Source of the DNA: Urechis unicinctus
Lineage: Eukaryota; Annelida; Polychaeta; Xenopneusta; Urechidae
Direction: 5' to 3'
NCBI GenBank assembly: GCA_034190875.2
Contig: JAXDRA010000131.1
Location: 1-64,000, forward strand
DNA length: 64,000 bases
The notes under the pieces were generated by a model. That model was not told the DNA's origin, did not search any database, and saw nothing but the letters and a program-made list of their open reading frames with translations. Of this stretch, positions 42,062 to 57,200 are shown piece by piece; position 1 is the stretch's first letter; every line of letters starts with the position of its first letter. The translations under genes and the position numbers were made by a program.

Positions 42062-44040
42062 ATGAGCATAAGGATATATACGTATACGTATATACAAAGC
42101 TGCAATCCGCACGTATGCGTATGTGCAATACCGAAATATCCGCAAATATATGCACAAAAAGCAAGTATTTGCGCGCATACGGAAATAAACGCACGCATAC
42201 AAAAACGCACGCATACGTACATATACGCAAATATACGAACAAATACGCATGTAGATGCACAAACATGTAAGTATTTGCACGCATACGGAAATAAACGCAC
42301 GCATACAAAACGTACGCATACGTACAATATATGCAAAATACGCAACAAATACGCACTAAGATGTAAGTATTTGCAAGCATTCGGAAATAACGCACGCATA
42401 CACAATACGTACGCATACGTACATATATGCAAATATACGACCGTATATACGCATGTAGATGCACAAAGATGTAAGTATTACGCACGCATACGGTAATAAA
42501 CGCACGCATACGCACGAGTACGAAAACGCACTTATGTACATAATCCGAATAGGCACGATCACGAACATAAAGGCACCAGAAGAGTATACGGATAGTATAT
42601 GCACGCATACGGAAAATAAACGCACACATACAAAAACGTACGTAAACGTACATATATGCAAATATACGAACAAATACGCATGTAGATGCACGAAAGATGA
42701 AAGTATTAGCACGCATACGGAAATAAACGCACGCATACGCACGATTACAAAATGCAATAATAAGCACATTTATGTCCAAATAGGCACGTACACGTACGAA
42801 AAGCACCTATTACATGAGCATAAGGATACATACGCACGTATACGTTGTACAAAGCTGTTAAATCCGCACGTATGCGTATGTGCAATACACGAAATATCCG
42901 CAAATATACGAAGAAGCAAGTATTTGCGCGCATACGGAAAATAAACGCACGCATACAAAAACGCACGCATACGTACATATATGCAAATATACGAACAAAT
43001 ACGCATGTAGATGCACAAACATGTAAGTATTAGCACGCATACGGAAATAAACGCACGCATACAAAAACGTACGCATACGTACATATATGCAAATATACGA
43101 ACAAATACGCACTAAGCAAGAAAAATGTAAGTATTTGCAAGCATACGGAAATAAACGCACGCATACAAAAACGTACGCATACGTACATATATGCAAATAT
43201 ACGAACAAATACGCATGTAGATGCACAAAGATGTAAGTATTTGCTCGCATACGGTAATAAACGCACGCATACGCACGAGTACGAAAACGCACTTATGTGC
43301 ACATTTTTATATCCGTATAGGCACGATCACGAACGAAAAGGCACCTTTACGTGAGTATACGGATATATATGCACGTATATGTATGTACAATACGGTTAAA
43401 TCCGCACGTAGGCGTATGTACAATATCAGAAATATCCGCAATATACGAAGAAAGCAAGTATTAGCACGCATACGGAAATAAACGCACGCATACAAAAACG
43501 TACACGTACATATACATATATGCAAATATACGAAGTGCACACATACGCATGTAAATCACGCACAAATATGGCGTATGTGCACGCGAAATACGGAACGCAT
43601 AACGCACGTATTTACAACAAAATACGCAAATTTATACGTGACATAAAACGCAAATATATACAAATATGCAAATATACGGTTAAATCCGCACGTACGTATT
43701 TACAAATAGAAATATCCGCACATATACGAAGAAAATATTAGCACGCATACGGAAATAAAACGCACGCATACAAAAACGTACGCATACGTACATATATGCA
43801 AATATACGAACAAATACGCATGTAGATGCACAAACATGTAAGTATTTAGCATACGCATAAACGCACGCATAAAAAACGTACGCATACGCATATGCAAATA
43901 TACGAACAAATACGCATGTAGATGCACAAACATGTAAGTATTTGCACGCATACGGTAATAAACGCACGCATACGCAATGTGCACATGTGCACATTTAATT
44001 CCGTATAGGCACGACCACGAACGAAAAGGCACCTATACGT
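42062..44040 (+). repeat. Disordered junction zone
   Basis: Lies between the two copies of the duplicated segment. Modules are visible but have frequent one- to several-base gains and losses: beta L near 42062-42150, S near 42320-42345, a shortened L near 42530-42600, an L near 42780-42930 resembling the beta at 36429, and an alpha near 43350 resembling the one at 36956. So its right half aligns to about 36.1-37.4 kb and its left half to about 48.7-49.1 kb. It also holds a 140-bp stretch unlike any standard module. Confidence 0.8.
43535..43674 (+). other. Non-canonical 140-bp insert between modules
   Basis: From AAGTGCACACATACGC to the resumption of ATACGGTTAAATCC, the sequence follows neither S nor L. 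It keeps the same flavour (ACGCA, GCAAATATAC and GCACGTATTT steps) but not their order or spacing. It interrupts an alpha unit and is followed by the last part of an L, so this unit is about 256 bp longer than its counterpart at 36956-37388. Possible reading: a relic of an older, diverged monomer; or an error-rich patch. Confidence 0.65.
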
Positions 44041-47000
44041 GAGTATACGGATATATACGCACGTATATGTATGTACAATACGGTTAAATCCGCACGTGAA
44101 CGTATGGACAAATCAGAAATATCCGCACATATAGGAAGAAGCAAGTATTAGCACGCATACGGAAATAACCGCACGCATACAAAAACGAACGTATACGTAC
44201 ATATATGCAAATATACGAACAAATACGCATGTAGATGCACAAACATGTAAGTATTTGCACGCATACGGAAAAAAACGCACGCATACAAAAACGTACGCAT
44301 ACGTATATATATGCGAATATACGAACAAATACGTATGTAGATGCACAAAATGTAAGTATTCGCACGCAAACGGAAATTAACGCACGCATACGAACGATTA
44401 CAAAATGCAATAATACGCACATTTAAGTCCTTATAGGCACGTACACGTACGAAAAGCACCTATACATGAGCATAAGGATATATTCGCACGTATACGTATG
44501 TACAAAGCTGTTAAATCCGCACGTATGCGTATGTGCAATACCAAAATATCCGCACATATACGAAGGAGCAAGTATTTGCGCGCATACGGAAATAAACGCA
44601 CGCATACAAAACGAACGCATACGTACATATATGCAAATATACGAACAAATACGCATGTAGATGCACAAACATGTAAGTATTCGCACGCATACGGAAATAA
44701 ACGCAAGCATACAAAAACGTACGCATACGTATATATATGCAAATATACGAACAAATACGCATGTAGATGTACAAAGATGTAAGTATTTGCACGCATACGG
44801 TAATAAACGCACGCATACGCACGAGTACGAAAACGCATTTATGTGCACATTTAATTCCGTATAGGCACGATCACTAACGAGCAGGCACCTATACGTGAGT
44901 ATACGGATATATATGCACGTACATGTATGTACAATACGGTTAAATCCGCACGTAAACGTATGTACAAATCAGAAATATCCGCACATATACGATGAAGAAA
45001 GTATTAGCACGCATACGGAAATAAACGCACACATACAAAAACGTACGCCTGCGTACATATATGCAAATATACGAACAAATACGCATGTAGATGCACAAAG
45101 ATGTTAGCATTGGCACGCATACGGAAATTAACGCACGCATTCGCACGATTACAAAATGCAATAATACGCACATTTAAGTCATTATAGGCACGTACACGTA
45201 CGAAAAGCACCTATACATGAGCATAAGGATATATACGCTCGTATACGTACGTACAAAGCTGTTAAATCCGCACGTATGCGTATGTGCAATCCCGAAATAT
45301 CCGCAAATATACGAAGAAGCAAGTATTTGCGCGCATACGGAAATAAACGCACGCATACAAAAACGCACGCATACGTACATATATGCAAATATACGAACAA
45401 ATACGCATGTAGATGCACAAACATGTACTTATTAGCACGCATACGGAAATAAACGCACGCATACAAAAACGTACGCATACGTACATATATGCAAATATAC
45501 GAACAAATACGCACTAAGATGTAAGTATTTGCGCGCATACGGAAATAAACGCACGCATACAAAAACGTACGCATACGTACATATATGCAAATATACGAAC
45601 AAATACGCACTAAGATGTAAGTATTTGCAAGCATACGGAAATAAACGCACGCATACAAAAACGTACGCATACGTACATATATGCAAATATACGAACAAAT
45701 ACGCATGTAGATGCACAAAGATGTAAGTATTTGCACGCATACGGTAATAAACGCACGCATACGCAAGAGTACGAAAACGCACTTATGTGCACATTTAATT
45801 CCGTATAGGCACGATCACGAACGAAAAGGCACCTATACGTGAGTATACGAATACATATGCACGTATATGTATGTACAATACGGTTAAATCCGCACGTGAA
45901 CGTATGGACTAATCAGAAATATCCGCACATATACGAAGAAGCAAGTATTAGCACGCATACGGAAATAACCGCACGCATACAAAAACGAACGTATACGTGC
46001 ATATATGCAAATATACGAACAAATACGCATGTAGATGCACAAACATGTAAGTATTTGCACGCATACGGAAATAAACGCACGCATACAAAAACGTACGCAT
46101 ACGTATATATATATGCAAATATACGAACAAATACGCATGTAGATGCACAAACATGTAAGAATTCGCACGCATACGGAAATAAACGCACGCATACAAAAGC
46201 GTAAGCATACGTATATATATGCAAATATTCGAACAAATACGCATGTAGATGCACAAAAACATGTAAGTATTCGCACGCATACGGAAATTAACGCACGCAT
46301 TCGCCCGATTACAAAATGCAATAATACGCACATTTAAGTCCTTATAGGCACGTACACGTACGAAAAGCACCTATACATGAGCATATGGATATATACGCAC
46401 GTATACGTATGTACAAAGCTGTTAAATCCGCATTTATGCGTATGTGCAATACCGAAATATCCGCACATATACGAAGAAGCAAGTATTTGCGCGCATACGG
46501 AAATAAACGCACGCATACAAAAACGCACGCATACGTATATATATGCAAATATACGAACAAATACGCATGTAGATGCACAAACATGTAATTATTAGCACAC
46601 ATACGGAAATAAACGCACGCATACAAAAAACGTTCGCATACGTACATATATGCAAATATACGAACAAATACGCACTAAGATGTAAGTATTTGCAAGCATA
46701 CGGAACTAAACGCACACATACAAAAACGTACGCATGCGTACATATATGCAAATATACGAACAAATACGCATGTAGATGCACAAAGATATTAGCATTGGCA
46801 CGCATACGGAAATCAACGCACGCATACGCACGATTACAAAATGCAATAATACGCACATTTATGTCCTTATAGGCACGTACACGTACAAAAAGCACCTATA
46901 CATGAGCATAAGGATACATACGCTCGTATACGTATGTACAAAGCTGTTAAATCCGCACGTATGCGTATGTGCAATCCAGAAATATCCGCAAATATACGAA

Positions 47001-48041
47001 GAAGCAAGTATTTGCGCGCATACGGAAATAAACGCACGCATACAAAAACGCACGCATACGTACATATATGCAAATATACGAACAAATACGCATGTAGATG
47101 CACAAACATGTAATTATTAGCACGCATACGGAAATAAACGCACGCATACAAAAACGTACGCATACGTACATATATGCAAATATACGAACAAATACGCACT
47201 AAGATGTAAGTATTTGCAAGCATACGGAAATAAACGCACGCATACAAAAACGTACGCATACGTACATATATGCAAATATACGAACAAATACGCATGTAGA
47301 TGCACATAGATGTAAGTATTTGCACGCATACGGTAATAAACGCACGCATACGCAAGAGTACGAAAACGCACTTATGTGCACATTTAATTCCGTATAGGCA
47401 CGATCACGAACGAAAAGGCACCTATACGTGAGTATACGGATATATATGCACGTATATGTATGTACAATACGGTTAAATCCGCACGTAAACGTATGTACAA
47501 ATCAGAAATATCCGCAAATATACGAAGAAGAAAGTATTAGCACGCATACGGAAATAACCGCACGCATACAAAAACGTACGTGTACGTACATATATGCAAA
47601 TATACGAACAAATACGCATGTAGATGCACAAACATGTAAGTATTCGCACGCATACGGAAATTAACGCACGCATACGCACGAGTACGATAACGCACTTATA
47701 CGCACATTTAAGTCTTATAGGCACGTACACGCACGAAAAGGCACCTTTACGTGAGTATAAGGAGACATATGCACGCATACGTATGCACAATACGGTTAAA
47801 TCCGCACGTAAACGTATGTACAAATCAGAAATATCCGCACATATACGAAGAAGAAAGTATTAGCACGCATACGGAAATAAACGCACGCATACATAAACGT
47901 ACGCATACGTACATATATGCAAATATACGAACAAATACGCATGTAGATGCACAAACATTTAAGCATTTGCACGCATACGGAAATAAACGCACGCATACAA
48001 AAACGTACGCATACGTATATATATGCGAATATACGAACAAA
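44041..48041 (+). repeat. 6.65-kb-offset duplicated segment, copy 2
   Basis: Matches copy 1 unit for unit: beta 44466, alpha 44895, beta 45217, alpha 45839, beta 46377, beta about 46900, alpha 47428, gamma 47751, continuing to about 48700. The beta unit at 45217 is 622 bp (L217+106+96+96+106), where copy 1 has 628 bp with longer A runs. The copy merges without a break into the next duplicated segment. Confidence 0.9.
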
Positions 48042-51000
48042 TACGTATGTAGATGCACAAACATGTAAGTATTCGCACGCAAACGGAAATTAACGCACGC
48101 ATACGAACGATTACAAAATGCAATAATACGCACATTTAAGTCCTTATAGGCACGTACACGTACGAAAAGCACCTATACATGAGCATAAGGATATATTCGC
48201 ACGTATACGTATGTACAAAGCTGTTAAATCCGCACGTATGCGTATGTGCAATACCAAAATATCCGCACATATACGAAGAAGCAAGTATTTGCGCGCATAC
48301 GGAAATAAACGCACGCATACCAAAACGCACGCATACGTACATATATGCAAATATACGAACAAATACGCATGTAGATGCACAAACATGTAATTATTAGCAC
48401 GCATACGGAAATAAACGCACGCATACAAAAACGTACGCATACGTACATATATGCAAATATACGAACAAATACGCACTAAGATGTAAGTATTTGCAAGCAT
48501 ACGGAAATAAACGCACACATAAAAAAACGTACGCATACGTACATATATGCAAATATACGAACAAATACGCATGTAGATGCACAAAGATGTAAGCATTCGC
48601 ACGTATACGGAAATTAACGCACGCATACGCACGATTACAAAGTGCAATAATACGTACATTTAAGTCCTTATAGGCACGTACACGTACGAAAAGCACCTAT
48701 ACATGAGCATAAGGATATATACGCACGTATACGTATATACAAAGCTGTTAAATCCGCACGTATGCGTATGTGCAATACCGAAATATCCGCAAATATACGA
48801 AAAAGCAAGTATTTGCGCGCATACGGAAATAAACGCACGCATACAAAAACGCACGCATACGTACATATACGCAAATATACGAACAAATACGCATGTAGAT
48901 GCACAAACATGTAATTATTAGCACGCATACGGAAATAAACGCACGCATACAAAAACGTACGCATACGTACATATATGCAAATATACGAACAAATACGCAC
49001 TAAGATGTAAGTATTTGCAAGCATTCGGAAATAAACGCACGCATACAAAAACGTACGCATACGTACATATATGCAAATATACGAACAAATACGCATGTAG
49101 ATGCACAAAGATGTAAGTATTTGCACGCATACGGTAATAAACGCACGCATACGCACGAGTACGAAAACGCACTTATGTGCACATTTAATTCCGTATAGGC
49201 ACGATCACGAACGAAAAGGCACCTATACGTGAGTATACGGATATATATGCACGTATATGTATGTACAATACGGTTAAATCCGCACGTAAACGTATGTACA
49301 AATCAGAAATATCCGCACATATACGAAGAAGAAAGTATTAGCACGCATACAAAAATAACCGCACGCATACAAAAACGTACGTGTACGTACATATATGCAA
49401 ATATACGAACAAATACGCATGTAGATGCACAAACATGTAAGTATTCGCACGCATACGGAAATTAACGCACGCATACGCACGAGTACGATAACGCACTTAT
49501 ACGCACATTTAAGTCCTTATAGGCACGTACACGCACGAAAAGGCACCTTTACGTGAGTATAAGGAGACATATGCTCGCATACGTATGCACAATACGGTTA
49601 AATCCGCACGTAAACGTATGTACAAATCAGAAATATCCGCACATATACGAAGAAGAAAGTATTAGCACGCATACGGAAATAAACGCACGCATACAAAAAC
49701 GTACGCATACGTACATATATGCTAATATACGAACAAATACGCATGTAGATGCACAAACATTTAAGTATTTGCACGCATACGGAAATAAACGCACGCATAC
49801 AAAAACGTACGCATACGTATATATATGCGAATATACGAACAAATACGTATGTAGATGCACAAACATGTAAGTATTCGCACGCATACGGAAATTAACGCAC
49901 GCATACGAACGATTACAAAATGCAATAATACGCACATTTAAGTCCTTATAGGCACGTACACGTACGAAAAGCACCTATACATGAGCATAAGGATATATAC
50001 GCACGTATATGTATGTACAAAGCTGTTAAATCCGCACGTATGCGTATGTGCAATACCGAAATATCCGCACATATACGAAGAAGCAAGTATTTGCGCGCAA
50101 ACGGAAATAAACGCACGCATACCAAAACGCACGCATACGTACATATATGCAAATATACGAACAAATACGCATGTAGATGCACAAACATGTAATTATTAGC
50201 ACGCATACGGAAATAAACGCACGCATACAAAAACGTACGCATACGTACATATATGCAAATATACGAACAAATACGCACTAAGATGTAAGTATTTGCAAGC
50301 ATACGGAAATAAACGCACGCATACAAAAACGTACGCATACGTACATATATGCAAATATACGAACAAATACGCATGTAGATGCACAAAGATGTAAGTATTT
50401 GCACGCATACGGTAATAAACGCACGCATACGCAAGAGTACGAAAACGCACTTATGTGCACATTTAATTCCGTATAGACACGATCACGAAAGAAAAGGCAC
50501 CTTTACGTAAGTATACGGATATATATGCACTTATATGTATGTACAATACGGTTAAATCCGCACGTTAACGTATGTACAAATCAGAAATATCCGCACATAT
50601 ACGAAGAAGAAAGTATTAGCACGCATACGGAAAAACCGCACGCATACAAAAACGTGCGTAAACGTACATATATGCAAATATACGAACAAATACGCATGTA
50701 GATGCACAAACATGTAAGTATTTGCACGCATACGGAAATAAACGCACGCATACAAAAACGTACGCATACGTATAAATATGCAAATATACGAACAAATACG
50801 CATGTAGATGCACAAACATGTAAGTATTTGGACGCATACGGTAATAAACGCACGCATACGCACAAGTACGAATACGCACTTATGTGCACATTTAATTCCG
50901 TATAGGCACGACCACGAAAGAAAAGGCACCTATACGTGAGTATACGGATATATACGCACGTATATGTATGTACAATACGGTTAAATCCGCACGTGAACGT

Positions 51001-54000
51001 ATGGACAAATCAGAAATATCCGCACATATACGAAGAAGCAAGTATTAGCACGCATACGGAAATAACCGCACGCATACAAAAACGAACGTATACGTGCCTA
51101 TATGCAAATATAGGAACAAATACGCATGTAGATGCACAAACATGTAAGTATTTGCACGCATACGGAAATAACCGCACTCATACAAAAACGTACGCATACG
51201 TACATATATGCAAATATACGAACAAATACGCATGTAGATGCACAAAGATGTAAGTATTTGCACGCATACGGTAATAAACGCACGCATACGCACGAGTACG
51301 AAAACGCATTTATGTGCACATTTAATTTCGTATAGGCACGATCACGAACGAAAAGGCACCTATACGTGAGTATACGGATATATATGCATGTATATGTATG
51401 TATAATACGGTTAAATCCGCACGTAAACGTATGTACAAATCAGAAATATCCGGAAATATACGATGAAGAAAGTATAAGCACGCATACGGAAATAAACGCA
51501 CACATACAAAAACGTATGCCTGCGTACATATATGCAAATATACGAACAAATACGCATGTAGATGCACAAAGATGTTAGCATTCGCACGCATACGGAAATT
51601 AACGCACGCATACGCACGATTACAAAATGCAATAATACTCACATTTAAGTCCTTATAGGCGCGAACACGTACGAAAAGCAACTTTACATGAGCATAAGGA
51701 TATATACGCACGTATACGTATGTACAAAGCTGTTAAATCCGCACGTATGCGTATGTGCAATACCGAAATATCCGCAAATATACGAAGAAGCAAGTATTTG
51801 CGCGCATACGGAAATAAATGCACGCATACAAAAACGTACGCATACGTACATATATGCAAATATACGAACAAATACGCATGTAGATGCACAAACATGTAAT
51901 TATTAGCACGCATACGGAAATAAACGCACGCATACAAAAACGTACGCATACGTACATATATGCAAATATACGAACAAATACGCACTAAGATGTAAGTATT
52001 TGCAAGCATACGGAAATAAACGCACGCATACAAAAACGTACGCATACGTACATATATGCAAATATACGAACAAATACGCATGTAGATGCACAAACATGTA
52101 AGTATTAGCACGCATACGATAATAAACGCACGCATACGCTCGAGTACGAATACGCACTTATGTGCACATTTAATTCCGTATAGGCACGACCACGAACGAA
52201 AAGGCACCTATACGTGAGTATACGAATATATATGCACGTATATGTATGTACAATACGGTTAAATCCGCACGTGAACGTATGGACAAATCAGAAATATCCG
52301 CACATATAGGAAGAAGCAAGTATTAGCACGCATACGGAAATAACCGCACGCATACAAAAACGAACGTATACGTACATATATGCAAATATACGAACAAATA
52401 CGCATGTAGATGCACAAACATGTAAGTATTTGCACGCATACGGAAATAAACGCACGCATACAAAAACGTACGCATACGTATATATATGCAAATATACGAA
52501 CAAATACGCATGTAGATGCACAAAGATGTAAGTATTTGCACGCATACGGAAATAAACGCACGCATACAAAAACGTACGCATACGTACATATATACAAATA
52601 TACGAACAAATACGCATGTAGATGCACAAAGATGTAAGTATTTGAACGCATACGGTAATAAACGCACGCATACGCACGAGTACCAAAACGCATTTATGTG
52701 CACATTTAATTTCGTATAGGCACTATCACGAACGAAAAGGCACCTATACGTGAGTATACGGATATATATGCACGTATATGTATGTATAATACGGTTAAAT
52801 CCGCACGTAAACGTATGTACAAATCAGAAATATCCGCACATATACGATAAAGAAAGTATTAGCACGCATACGGAAATAAACGCACACATACAAAAACGTA
52901 TGCCTGCGTACATATATGCAAATATACGAACAAATACGCATGTAGATGCACAAAGATGTTAGCATTCGCACGCATACGGAAATTAACGCACGCATACGCA
53001 CGATTACCAAATGCAATAATACGCACATTTAAGTCCTTATAGGCACGTACACGTACGAAAAGCACCTTTACATGAGCATAAGGATATATACGCACGTATA
53101 CGTATGTACAAAGCTGTTAAATCCGCACGTATTCGTATGTGCAATACCGAAATATCCGCAAATATACGAAGAAGCAAGTATTTCCGCGCATACGGAAATA
53201 AACGCACGCATACAAAAACGTACGCATACGTACATATATGCAAATATACGAACAAATACGCATGTAGATGCACAAACATGTAATTATTAGCACGCATACG
53301 GAAATAAACGCACGCATACAAAAACGTACGCATACGTACATATATGCAAATATACGAACAAATACGCACTAAGATGTAAGTATTTGCAAGCATACGGAAA
53401 TAAACGCACGCATACAAAAAAACGTACGCATACGTACATATATGCAAATATACGAACAAATACGCATGTAAATGCACAAAGATGTAATTATTTGCACGCA
53501 TACGTTAATAAACGCACGCATACGCAAGAGTACGAAAGCGCACTTATGTGCACATTTAATTCCGTATAGGCACGATCACGAACGAAAAGGCACCTATACG
53601 TGAGTATACGGATATATATGCACGTATATGTATGTACAATACGGTTAAATCCGCACGTTAACGTATGTACAAATCAGAAATATCCGCACATATACGAAGA
53701 AGAAAGTATTAGCACGCATACGGAAATAACCGCACGCATACAAAAACGTACGTATACGTACATATATGCAAATATACGAACAAATACGCATGTAGATGCA
53801 CAAACATGTAAGTATTTGCACGCATACGGAAATAAACGCACGCATACAAAAACGTACGCATACGTATATATATGCAAATATACGAACAAATACGCATGTA
53901 GATGCACAAAGATGTAAGTATTTGCACGCATACGGTAATAAACGCACGCATACGCACGAGTACGAAAACGCATTTATGTGCACATTTAATTTCGTATAGG

Positions 54001-54212
54001 CACGATCACGAACGAAAAGGCACCTATACGTGAGTATACGGATATATATGCACGTATATGTATGTATAATACGGTTAAATCCGCACGTAAACGTATGTAC
54101 AAATCAGAAATATCCGGAAATATACGATGAAGAAAGTATAAGCACGCATACGGAAATAAACGCACACATACAAAAACGTATGCCTGCGTACATATATGCA
54201 AATATACGAACA
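48042..54212 (+). repeat. 6.17-kb HOR, copy 1
   Basis: Fourteen L modules in order beta 48179, beta 48703, alpha 49229, gamma 49553, beta 49981, alpha about 50508, alpha 50936, alpha 51366, beta 51688, alpha about 52216, alpha 52750, beta 53072, alpha 53600, alpha 54030. It mixes unit types that elsewhere belong to separate HORs (beta-gamma types and the 3.4-kb types), so it is a composite formed from older arrays. Confidence 0.93.
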
Positions 54213-57200
54213 ATTACGTATGTAGATGCACAAACATGTAAGTATTCGCACGCAAACGGAAATTAACGCACGCATACGAACGATTACAAAATGCAATAAT
54301 ACGCACATTTAAGTCCTTATAGGCACGTACACGTACGAAAAGCACCTATACATGAGCATAAGGATATATTCGCACGTATACGTATGTACAAAGCTGTTAA
54401 ATCCGCACGTATGCGTATGTGCAATACCAAAATATCCGCACATATACGAAGAAGCAAGTATTTGCGCGCATACGGAAATAAACGCACGCATACCAAAACG
54501 CACGCATACGTACATATATGCAAATATACGAACAAATACGCATGTAGATGCACAAACATGTAATTATTAGCACGCATACGGAAATAAACGCACGCATACA
54601 AAAACGTACGCATACGTACATATATGCAAATATACGAACAAATACGCACTAAGATGTAAGTATTTGCAAGCATACGGAAATAAACGCACACATACAAAAA
54701 CGTACGCATACGTACATATATGCAAATATACGAACAAATACGCATGTAGATGCACAAAGATGTAAGCATTCGCACGTATACGGAAATTAACGCACGCATA
54801 CGCACGATTACAAAGTGCAATAATACGTACATTTAAGTCCTTATAGGCACGTACACGTACGAAAAGCACCTATACATGAGCATAAGGATATATACGCACG
54901 TATACGTATATACAAAGCTGTTAAATCCGCACGTATGCGTATGTGCAATACCGAAATATCCGCAAATATACGAAAAAGCAAGTATTTGCGCGCATACGGA
55001 AATAAACGCACGCATACAAAAACGCACGCATACGTACATATACGCAAATATACGAACAAATACGCATGTAGATGCACAAACATGTAATTATTAGCACGCA
55101 TACGGAAATAAACGCACGCATACAAAAACGTACGCATACGTACATATATGCAAATATACGAACAAATACGCACTAAGATGTAAGTATTTGCAAGCATTCG
55201 GAAATAAACGCACGCATACAGTAAACGCATACGTACATATATGCAAATATACGAACAAATACGCATGTAGATGCACAAAGATGTAAGTATTTGCACGCAT
55301 ACGGTAATAAACGCACGCATACGCACGAGTACGAAAACGCACTTATGTGCACATTTAATTCCGTATAGGCACGATCACGAACGAAAAGGCACCTATACGT
55401 GAGTATACGGATATATATGCACGTATATGTATGTACAATACGGTTAAATCCGCACGTAAACGTATGTACAAATCAGAAATATCCGCACATATACGAAGAA
55501 GAAAGTATTAGCACGCATACAAAAATAACCGCACGCATACAAAAACGTACGTGTACGTACATATATGCAAATATACGAACAAATACGCATGTAGATGCAC
55601 AAACATGTAAGTATTCGCACGCATACGGAAATTAACGCACGCATACGCACGAGTACGATAACGCACTTATACGCACATTTAAGTCCTTATAGGCACGTAC
55701 ACGCACGAAAAGGCACCTTTACGTGAGTATAAGGAGACATATGCTCGCATACGTATGCACAATACGGTTAAATCCGCACGTAAACGTATGTACAAATCAG
55801 AAATATCCGCACATATACGAAGAAGAAGAAAGTATTAGCACGCATACGGAAATAAACGCACGCATACAAAAACGTACGCATACGTACATATATGCTAATA
55901 TACGAACAAATACGCATGTAGATGCACAAACATTTAAGTATTTGCACGCATACGGAAATAAACGCACGCATACAAAAACGTACGCATACGTATATATATG
56001 CGAATATACGAACAAATACGTATGTAGATGCACAAACATGTAAGTATTCGCACGCATACGGAAATTAACGCACGCATACGAACGATTACAAAATGCAATA
56101 ATACGCACATTTAAGTCCTTATAGGCACGTACACGTACGAAAAGCACCTATACATGAGCATAAGGATATATACGCACGTATATGTATGTACAAAGCTGTT
56201 AAATCCGCACGTATGCGTATGTGCAATACCGAAATATCCGCACATATACGAAGAAGCAAGTATTTGCGCGCAAACGGAAATAAACGCACGCATACCAAAA
56301 CGCACGCATACGTACATATATGCAAATATACGAACAAATACGCATGTAGATGCACAAACATGTAATTATTAGCACGCATACGGAAATAAACGCACGCATA
56401 CAAAAACGTACGCATACGTACATATATGCAAATATACGAACAAATACGCACTAAGATGTAAGTATTTGCAAGCATACGGAAATAAACGCACGCATACAAA
56501 AACGTACGCATACGTACATATATGCAAATATACGAACAAATACGCATGTAGATGCACAAAGATGTAAGTATTTGCACGCATACGGTAATAAACGCACGCA
56601 TACGCAAGAGTACGAAAACGCACTTATGTGCACATTTAATTCCGTATAGACACGATCACGAAAGAAAAGGCACCTTTACGTAAGTATACGGATATATATG
56701 CACGTATATGTATGTACAATACGGTTAAATCCGCACGTTAACGTATGTACAAATCAGAAATATCCGCACATATACGAAGAAGAAAGTATTAGCACGCATA
56801 CGGAAATAACCGCACGCATACAAAAACGTGCGTAAACGTACATATATGCAAATATACGAACAAATACGCATGTAGATGCACAAACATGTAAGTATTTGCA
56901 CGCATACGGAAATAAACGCACGCATACAAAAACGTACGCATACGTATAAATATGCAAATATACGAACAAATACGCATGTAGATGCACAAACATGTAAGTA
57001 TTTGGACGCATACGGTAATAAACGCACGCATACGCACAAGTACGAATACGCACTTATGTGCACATTTAATTCCGTATAGGCACGACCACGAAAGAAAAGG
57101 CACCTATACGTGAGTATACGGATATATACGCACGTATATGTATGTACAATACGGTTAAATCCGCACGTGAACGTATGGACAAATCAGAAATATCCGCACA

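Noticed and set aside
42027-42806. Longest open frame, 259 codons on the minus strand
   Set aside because: It lies in the disordered island, is made of the same Cys/Tyr/Arg/Val-rich strings as every other minus-strand frame of the repeat, and depends on random indels. No start context, domain or conserved length supports a gene.
43535-43674. Mobile element insertion
   Set aside because: No terminal repeats, target-site duplication or coding trace is visible, and the sequence keeps short steps of the satellite. Left as an unexplained relic.
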